Source of the DNA: Thermoanaerobaculia bacterium
Lineage (GTDB): Bacteria; Acidobacteriota; Thermoanaerobaculia; Gp7-AA8
Direction of reading: 5' to 3'
Assembly (NCBI GenBank): GCA_017883205.1
Contig: JADGNZ010000010.1
Span: forward strand, 1 to 64,000
DNA: 64,000 nucleotides
Below are positions 58,806 through 64,000 of this stretch, piece after piece; the stretch's first letter is position 1, and every line of letters begins with the position of its first letter. A program made the translations under genes and the position numbers. The notes below the pieces were generated by a model, which saw only the letters and a list, made by a program, of their open reading frames with translations, was not told the origin of the DNA and did no database searches.

Positions 58806-60002
58806 GTGACGGCGCGGCTGGGCGCATTCGTGTTTCTGGCGCTGCTGGCCGCGTCGTGTCGTCAGGAATCCGAGGTCCCCACATTTCGCGTCGAGCCCGT
58901 TCGCTTCGCGCGGCGCGTGACCGCGGAAGGGAATCTGAAGTCGACAAAGGCGACGCCGCTCACCGCGCCGACCGAAGCGCCGGGACAACTCAAGATCGCC
59001 TGGCTCGTTCCGGACGGCTCATTGTTGAAGAAGGATGAAGTCATCGTTCGTTTCGATCCGACGGATTTCGAGACGCAACTCGTCGCCGGACGCGAGGATC
59101 ACGACACCGCCGGCAACAAGATGCTCAAGACGAACAGCGAGTCGTCGACGACGCGCACGAACCTTCGCCGCGATGCGCATCAGGCGAGCGATGAGCTCCT
59201 GGCGGCGCGGCAATTCAAGTTTGACGATGCTGAGATTTTCTCGCGCTATCAGCGAGTCGAGTCGCAGATCGACGAGACGCTGGCCGGCAGGAAGAAGGAG
59301 CACGCGGAAGGCGTACTCGGCGTGCGCGCGAAGCTCTCCGCGGCCGACCGCGATCTCGTTTCGATCGAGCAGCGCAAGGCCGATCTGAAAATCCGTAACG
59401 CCGAGCAGGGGCTGCACGCGCTGGAGATGCGCGCGCCGTATGACGGTATTCTCGTCCTGCAGCACGACTGGCGGGGCGACATCGTCCGCGTCGGCGACTC
59501 GGTCTGGCCGGGCAGTCCGATCGGCGAGATTCCTGACCTCAGCTCGATGAAGGCGGAGGTGTTCGTCCTCGAAGCCGATGCGGCCGGTCTCGCTGTCGGC
59601 GAGAAGGCGACGCTGTCGGTCGAAGGGAAGCCGGGCTCGGTGATCACCGGCAAGATCACGCAGGTGGACAAGCTGGCCCGTCCGCGCTTCCCGCGCGTGC
59701 CGGTGCAGTATTTCGGGGCGACGATCACGCTCGACAAGACCGATCCGTCGATGATGAAACCGGGCGCACGCGTCCGTGCCGTGCTCGACGTCGAAGACCG
59801 CCAGAGCGCGTTCTCGATCCCGCGCCAGGCGATCTTCGAAAAGCAGGGCAAGAAGCTGGTGTACTGCAAACGCCGCGGCAAGTTCGAGCCGGTCGTCATC
59901 GAGATCGGCTCCTCCTCGGCAGGCCGTGTCGTCGTCACGAAGGGCCTCGTCAAAGGCGACGAGATCGCGCTGAGGGATCCGACGGAGGAGAAGGATGCGT
60001 AG
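58806..60002 (+). CDS. HlyD/MacA-type periplasmic adaptor 3, lipoprotein
   Basis: 398 aa from GTG (VTARLGAFVFLALLAASC, lipobox LAASC); GTG at 58707 or 58797 would add residues encoded by a palindromic repeat and is less likely to be the functional start. Lipoyl-like halves (IAWLVPDGSLLKKDEVIVRF; LEMRAPYDGILVLQHDWRGD), a coiled-coil hairpin (~100-210) and barrel (AEVFVLEADAAGLAVGEKAT). Third adaptor in a row, close to the permease gene; together they suggest an export system. Confidence 0.85.
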   Translation: MTARLGAFVFLALLAASCRQESEVPTFRVEPVRFARRVTAEGNLKSTKATPLTAPTEAPGQLKIAWLVPDGSLLKKDEVIVRFDPTDFETQLVAGREDHDTAGNKMLKTNSESSTTRTNLRRDAHQASDELLAARQFKFDDAEIFSRYQRVESQIDETLAGRKKEHAEGVLGVRAKLSAADRDLVSIEQRKADLKIRNAEQGLHALEMRAPYDGILVLQHDWRGDIVRVGDSVWPGSPIGEIPDLSSMKAEVFVLEADAAGLAVGEKATLSVEGKPGSVITGKITQVDKLARPRFPRVPVQYFGATITLDKTDPSMMKPGARVRAVLDVEDRQSAFSIPRQAIFEKQGKKLVYCKRRGKFEPVVIEIGSSSAGRVVVTKGLVKGDEIALRDPTEEKDA

Positions 60003-60010
60003 CTCGGAAA

Positions 60011-60071
60011 CGTAGGTCGGACTCTCTAGTCCGACTGGCCCGTGTTGTCGGACTTGAGAGTCCGACCTACG
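60011..60071. repeat. REP-like palindrome, copy 1
   Basis: 16-bp perfect arms CGTAGGTCGGACTCTC (60011-60026) and GAGAGTCCGACCTACG (60056-60071), with an inner AGTCCGAC/GTCGGACT stem. Confidence 0.85.
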
Positions 60072-60085
60072 TAAACAAAAAACCA

Positions 60086-60289
60086 ATGACCGGCACCGAA
60101 ACCTTCACCACTGCGCTTCAAAACCTGGCCACGCACAAGCTGCGGACGGCGCTGACGATGCTGGGGATGATCTTCGGCGTCGGTGCCGTCATTGCGATGC
60201 TGTCTCGGAAACGTAGGTCGGACTCTCTAGTCCGACTGGCCCGTGTTGTCGGACTGGAGAGTCCGACCTACGTAAACAAACCTACGTAA
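60086..60289 (+). pseudogene. Truncated copy of the permease gene start
   Basis: The first 40 codons (60086-60205) encode the same 40 residues as the intact permease downstream, with ten nucleotide differences, all synonymous. Codon 41 onward runs into the second REP-like palindrome and stops at 60289. Looks like the remnant of a former full-length paralogue cut off by the repeat. Confidence 0.8.
60212..60272. repeat. REP-like palindrome, copy 2
   Basis: Near-identical to 60011-60071 (one change in the right inner part), followed by a second CCTACGTAAACAAA word. It interrupts the truncated permease fragment. Confidence 0.85.
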
Positions 60290-60301
60290 ACAAAACCACC
60301 A

Positions 60302-61537
60302 ATGACAGGCACCGAGACCTTCACCACCGCGCTTCAAAACCTGGCCACGCACAAGTTGCGGACGGCGCTGACGATGCTCGGGATGATCTTCGGCGTCGGA
60401 GCGGTGATCGCGATGCTGTCGATCGGTGCGGGGGGCGAGAAGAAGGCGCTCGAAGCGATCGGCAGGCTGGGATTGCGTAACGTCATCGTCCGTGCCAAGA
60501 CCGTCAAGCCGGACGAGCGCGCGGAGCTGCGCAAGAAATCGCTCGGCGTGTCGTTGCGCGATGGCGAGGCAATCAGCGAAGCGGTGCCCGGCGTCGAGAT
60601 GGTTCTTCCGCGCGTCGAGGTGAAGCCGTACAAGATCATCGCTCCCGGCACCAAGACGAAGGCAAAAGTCCTCGGCATCTCGTGGCGCTATCCGCGCGTG
60701 GCCACGGTGTCGCTTGCCGAGGGACGGATGTTTGATATGAGGGACGAGCAGGAGTACGCGCAGGTCTGCGTCATCGGCCAGGAAGTGCGCCGCAGTCTCT
60801 TCGGATACGGACCGGCCATCGGCAAGCATCTCAAGGTCAACGACGTCTGGCTCGAGGTGATCGGGCTCTTCACCGGCGATGAGCCGGGGTCGGCGTCGTC
60901 GAAAGATGTTCCGGTCGCATCGAACGCGCAGGAGATCTGGATTCCGGTGTCGACGGCGATGCGCAAGTTCGACCGCGATCCGCTCGATGCGCCGGTCGAC
61001 GAGCTGCTCGTCGAGCTGAAGGAAGGCGCTTCCACGCGCGACGCGGCGACGCTCATCCATCCGCTGCTGGAGCGGCTGCACGGCGGCGCAGACGACTACG
61101 AGATCGTGGTGCCGGAAGCGCTGCTCGAACAGAGCCGGCAAACGCAGAGGATCTTCTCGATCGTGATGGGCTCGATCGCCGGCATCTCGCTTCTCGTCGG
61201 CGGTATTGGCATCATGAACATCATGCTGGCCTCGGTGATGGAGCGAACGCGCGAGATCGGAATCCGCCGCGCCATCGGCGCGCGCAAGCGGGACATCCGC
61301 GCGCAATTCGTGATCGAGTCGTTCACCATCAGCCTGATCGGCGGTATGTCCGGCATCATCATCGGCATCATCCTGGCGCGCCTCGTGGCCGCGTATGCAG
61401 GATGGCCAACGGTGATCACGGTGAGCTCGCTGCTGCTGTCGTGCGGCGTCTCGATCACAGTGGGGTTGGTGTCGGGGATCTATCCGGCGGCGCGGGCCTC
61501 GGAGCTCGATCCAATTCAGGCGCTGCGATACGAGTAG
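60302..61537 (+). CDS. MacB/FtsX-type ABC transporter permease
   Basis: 411 aa. N-terminal helix (ALTMLGMIFGVGAVIAMLSI), a MacB periplasmic core (about 45-285, containing PRVATVSLAEGRMF and VNDVWLEVIGLFTGD), and three C-terminal FtsX helices (IVMGSIAGISLLVGGIGIMN; ISLIGGMSGIIIGIILARLV; LLLSCGVSITVGLVSGIYPA). The ends ARASELDPIQALRYE and ERTREIGIRRAIGARKRDIR are family signatures. There is no fused ATPase domain and no ATPase gene nearby, so the energising subunit must be elsewhere. A truncated copy precedes it. Confidence 0.92.
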   Translation: MTGTETFTTALQNLATHKLRTALTMLGMIFGVGAVIAMLSIGAGGEKKALEAIGRLGLRNVIVRAKTVKPDERAELRKKSLGVSLRDGEAISEAVPGVEMVLPRVEVKPYKIIAPGTKTKAKVLGISWRYPRVATVSLAEGRMFDMRDEQEYAQVCVIGQEVRRSLFGYGPAIGKHLKVNDVWLEVIGLFTGDEPGSASSKDVPVASNAQEIWIPVSTAMRKFDRDPLDAPVDELLVELKEGASTRDAATLIHPLLERLHGGADDYEIVVPEALLEQSRQTQRIFSIVMGSIAGISLLVGGIGIMNIMLASVMERTREIGIRRAIGARKRDIRAQFVIESFTISLIGGMSGIIIGIILARLVAAYAGWPTVITVSSLLLSCGVSITVGLVSGIYPAARASELDPIQALRYE

Positions 61538-61581
61538 GCGGGAACGCGCGTCGCGGTGTTAGGGTTCTGACCGGCAACCGC

Positions 61582-62853
61582 ATGTCAGAACTTGGCTGGA
61601 AATACCTCACCGCTGCCGACAAGCAGGAGATTCTGCGTGGCGTGCGCGATGGCGTCGCGTACGGTGGGCCGTATCACGTCGAGATCCATCCGGCCGACCG
61701 CTGCAATATCGAGTGCTTCTTCTGCTCGACGGCCACTCTTCGCGGAACTGATGAGCTGCCACTCACGCGCCTCGAGGAGTTGATCGCCGAGCTGAAAGAG
61801 TGCGGCACGCGCTCGATCCGTCTCTCCGGCGGCGGCGAGCCGCTCTTTCATCGCAAAGTCAAAGATGTGCTGCAGGCCATCGCGGACAGCGGCATTCCGA
61901 TCGAGAACATGACGACGAACGCGGTGCTGATGGGTGAGGAGATCGCCTCGATCCTCATCGACTGCTGCGATCAGATCACCGTCAGCCTCAACACCGGCGA
62001 TGCTGAGACCTACGCCAGCATGATGCAGACGCCGGCGCGCAACTTCGACCGCGTGCTGAAGAACGTCCGCCACGTCATCGAAGAGAGGACCCGGCGCAAG
62101 AGCGCCACTCCCAAGGTCAACCTGCAATTCCTCGTCTGGCGCGACAACTTCCGGACGATCCCGCGCATGTACGCGCTGGCGCGCGAGCTCGGCGCCGACT
62201 CCATCATCTTCAACGGCCTGTCGTTCCTGAAGCCGGAGGAGAAGATGTCGGAGGCCGAGATTGCCGAGATGCTGCGCCTTTACGAAGAGGTCGTGCGCAT
62301 CGACGAGCTACGCCGCATCACCTCGATCGAAAGCTTCGAGAGCGACATCCGTCCGATGCTGGCCGAGATGAGCGCGCGCCTCGATGCCGAGCGCCGCGCC
62401 CGCAATCCGCTGGCGCGTCTCATTCACCTGGCAGCGCGGCGCGACCTGACTCTGCGCGAAAAACTCGCGCACCGCCGCCGCGTCGCGGAGATGCGGCGCG
62501 TCGATCGCGAGACCGCGGGACTCGATGAGCCGTGCATCATCGGCTGGCACTCCATGCTGGTCCGCACCAGCGGGATGGTCGCGCCATGCTGCATCCTGCA
62601 GGGCGCGCCCCTCGGCAATGTCTACAAGCAATCGCTCCGCGACGTCTGGCTCGGCGCCGGGTACCAACAGTTCCGCGCCGAGCTCTCCCGGATCATGAAG
62701 GCCGGCGACGATTGGTCGCTCGATGCCTCCGGCGATCACACGGTCGTGGCCATGTGCGGGGGGAAGGGCTCCGAGGTTTGCCCGATCAAGAGCTTCTACT
62801 TCCGGCCGGATGTGGGGTTCATGAAGGAACTGCACTCGTCGCTGCCGCGGTGA
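61582..62853 (+). CDS. Radical SAM protein with SPASM-like C-terminus
   Basis: 423 aa from MSELGWKYLT. CNIECFFC (C-x3-C-x2-C) binds the SAM-cleaving cluster; RLSGGGEPLFH is the SAM-binding GGE motif. A C-terminal cluster of Cys (CIIGWHSML..., APCCILQGAPLGNV, MCGGKG..VCPIK) fits a SPASM or twitch domain with auxiliary clusters. Such enzymes modify peptides or sugars. Not obviously coupled to the transporter, though it follows by 44 nt. A peptide-maturation and export pairing with the upstream adaptors is possible but unproven. Confidence 0.85.
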   Translation: MSELGWKYLTAADKQEILRGVRDGVAYGGPYHVEIHPADRCNIECFFCSTATLRGTDELPLTRLEELIAELKECGTRSIRLSGGGEPLFHRKVKDVLQAIADSGIPIENMTTNAVLMGEEIASILIDCCDQITVSLNTGDAETYASMMQTPARNFDRVLKNVRHVIEERTRRKSATPKVNLQFLVWRDNFRTIPRMYALARELGADSIIFNGLSFLKPEEKMSEAEIAEMLRLYEEVVRIDELRRITSIESFESDIRPMLAEMSARLDAERRARNPLARLIHLAARRDLTLREKLAHRRRVAEMRRVDRETAGLDEPCIIGWHSMLVRTSGMVAPCCILQGAPLGNVYKQSLRDVWLGAGYQQFRAELSRIMKAGDDWSLDASGDHTVVAMCGGKGSEVCPIKSFYFRPDVGFMKELHSSLPR

Positions 62854-62854
62854 T

Positions 62855-62919
62855 CACGCGAAGACGCGAAGACGCGAAGACGCGAAGGTGCTTTTTTCGC
62901 GTCTTCGCGTCTTCGCGTG
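62855..62919. terminator. Long palindrome between radical SAM and M16 genes
   Basis: 24-bp perfect arms built of GACGCGAA repeats (62855-62878 and 62896-62919), loop with T6. Likely a bidirectional terminator or REP-like element. Confidence 0.65.
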
Positions 62920-62975
62920 AAACAGGTTCGAACCTCGTTGATATAGTCTGCATCGTCGTCACAAGGGGTGTTCCG

Positions 62976-64000
62976 ATGCTCGCAAATCGTCTCGCCATCG
63001 CGCTGGTCGCACTCGCCCCGCTGGCGTTCGCGGCCACTCCGGCCAAGGGCCCGGCCGTCGCGCCGATCAACTACCAGCACCGCTCGCTCGCGAACGGACT
63101 CGAGGTCTACTCGATCGAGAATCACGCCACGCCGACCGTCTCGATTCAGGTCTGGTATCGCGTCGGCTCGAAGAACGACCCGGAAGGGCGCAGCGGTTTC
63201 GCCCATCTCTTCGAGCACATCATGTTCAAGGCGACCGCGCACATGAAGTCGGAGATGCTCGACCGGCTCACCGAAGATGTCGGCGGGATGAACAACGCGT
63301 ACACGCATCCCGATCGGACGGTCTACTACGAGATCGTTCCGTCGAACTACCTGCAGACGCTGCTGTGGGCGGAAGGTGAGCGGCTCGGATCGCTCAAGAT
63401 CGACGAAGACACGTTCAAGTCGGAGCGCGACGTCGTCAAGGAAGAGTACCGATCGCGGATCCTGGCGCCGTCGTACGGCCGGCTGAGCTACGCGATCACG
63501 AAAGACTCCTTCGCCGTTCATCCGTACCGGCGCCCGGGCATCGGCTCGATCGAAGAGCTCGACGCGGCGACCGTCCCCGACGTCACAGCCTTCCACGCGA
63601 CGTACTACCGGCCCGACAACGCCGTCGTCATCGTCGCCGGTGACTTCGATCCCAAACAGCTCGACACCTGGGTGGACCGCTATCTCGGAACGATCCCGAA
63701 ACCATCCACGCCGATTCCTCGGGTCACGGTGCAGGAGCCGGCGCGCACCGAAGAGAAGCACTTCGCTGAACATGGCGCGAACGTGCCGCTGCCGGCCGGA
63801 GCGCTGACGTGGCTTATCCCATCGGCCCGAAGCGACGACGCCGAACCGCTGGAGATCGCCGCGACGATCCTTTCCGACGGCGATTCATCGCGGCTCTATC
63901 AATCGCTCGTCTATCGGAAGCAGTTGGCGCAGAGCGCGGGAGCGTCGGCGAATCTGCAAGAGGATGTCAGCCTCTTCACTGCCAGAGCGATCATGGCCAG
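62976..64000 (+). CDS. M16-family zinc peptidase, 3' end outside window
   Basis: First 341 codons, open to the window edge. Signal peptide (LAIALVALAPLAFAATP), then the inverted zinc motif HLFEH (GFAHLFEHIMF) and a Glu downstream (ERDVVKEEYRSR), the HxxEH...E set of M16 peptidases, with family phrases VWYRVGSKNDPEGRSG and NAVVIVAGDFDPKQ. An exported processing protease. A -10-like TATAGT lies about 30 nt upstream. Confidence 0.92.
   Translation, partial: MLANRLAIALVALAPLAFAATPAKGPAVAPINYQHRSLANGLEVYSIENHATPTVSIQVWYRVGSKNDPEGRSGFAHLFEHIMFKATAHMKSEMLDRLTEDVGGMNNAYTHPDRTVYYEIVPSNYLQTLLWAEGERLGSLKIDEDTFKSERDVVKEEYRSRILAPSYGRLSYAITKDSFAVHPYRRPGIGSIEELDAATVPDVTAFHATYYRPDNAVVIVAGDFDPKQLDTWVDRYLGTIPKPSTPIPRVTVQEPARTEEKHFAEHGANVPLPAGALTWLIPSARSDDAEPLEIAATILSDGDSSRLYQSLVYRKQLAQSAGASANLQEDVSLFTARAIMA

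Overview
The window is GC-rich bacterial chromosome carrying one complete-looking prophage-type element. The host flanks encode secreted TPR/CHAT and caspase-like proteases, an RmlC epimerase, a run of HlyD-type adaptors with a MacB/FtsX-type permease, a radical SAM/SPASM protein and an M16 peptidase. They also hold many palindromic intergenic repeats. This mix suits a free-living Acidobacteriota-like organism, but no ribosomal or other marker gene is present, so the assignment is only an impression.

Layout. (1) 1-11.5 kb, left host flank: TPR-CHAT protease (-), small secreted protein, caspase-like/FG-GAP protein, dispersed repeat, degenerate S24-type regulator (-), two secreted proteins. (2) 11,532-51,629, an integrated element of about 40.1 kb. 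It is bounded by a 21-bp perfect direct repeat that is the 3' end of tRNA-Asp(GTC); the intact tRNA lies at the right end next to a tyrosine integrase. (3) 51.7-64 kb, right host flank: rmlC, a LuxR-type regulator, an AI-2E family transporter, a 21/22-bp minisatellite, a TIR/pentapeptide protein, three adaptor proteins plus permease, a radical SAM protein and an M16 peptidase cut by the window end.

The element reads as a short-tailed (podovirus-like) temperate phage. It has TerS, TerL, portal, scaffold-like protein, coat, adaptor-like protein, fibre-like proteins, a 1185-aa internal-virion-type protein, SSB, a small transglycosylase-like lysin, an XRE-type regulator, a putative excisionase and an integrase. 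No tape-measure or baseplate genes were seen. Its left arm is not ordinary phage: a five-gene block encodes a membrane protein, two HerA/TraG-type DNA-pumping ATPases, a replication-relaxation family protein and an AT-hook peptide. Such genes are usual in conjugative elements. A CHC2/TOPRIM primase (-), a PD-(D/E)XK nuclease, a VRR-NUC nuclease and small DNA-metabolism proteins follow.

The long non-coding stretches of the element are the most unusual part. 19,442-20,209 holds an operator-like palindrome inside the primase promoter, two nested 14-bp perfect inverted repeats, a terminator, a long cruciform and ATCCGGC iterons. 17,416-17,589 holds three further strong hairpins. 28,913-28,937, just after terL, carries two overlapping copies of the chromosomal ParB site parS (15/16 and 14/16 matches). 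Element promoters share a TTGNNN-N16-TANNNT form, often placed so that the mRNA would be leaderless, and an AAAGGTCG octamer recurs 24-38 nt before start codons. Integration appears to have cut tRNA-Asp off from its own terminator, which is left beside attL, and to have put the integrase under tRNA read-through.

All calls come from reading the sequence and recognising motifs; no database search was run.
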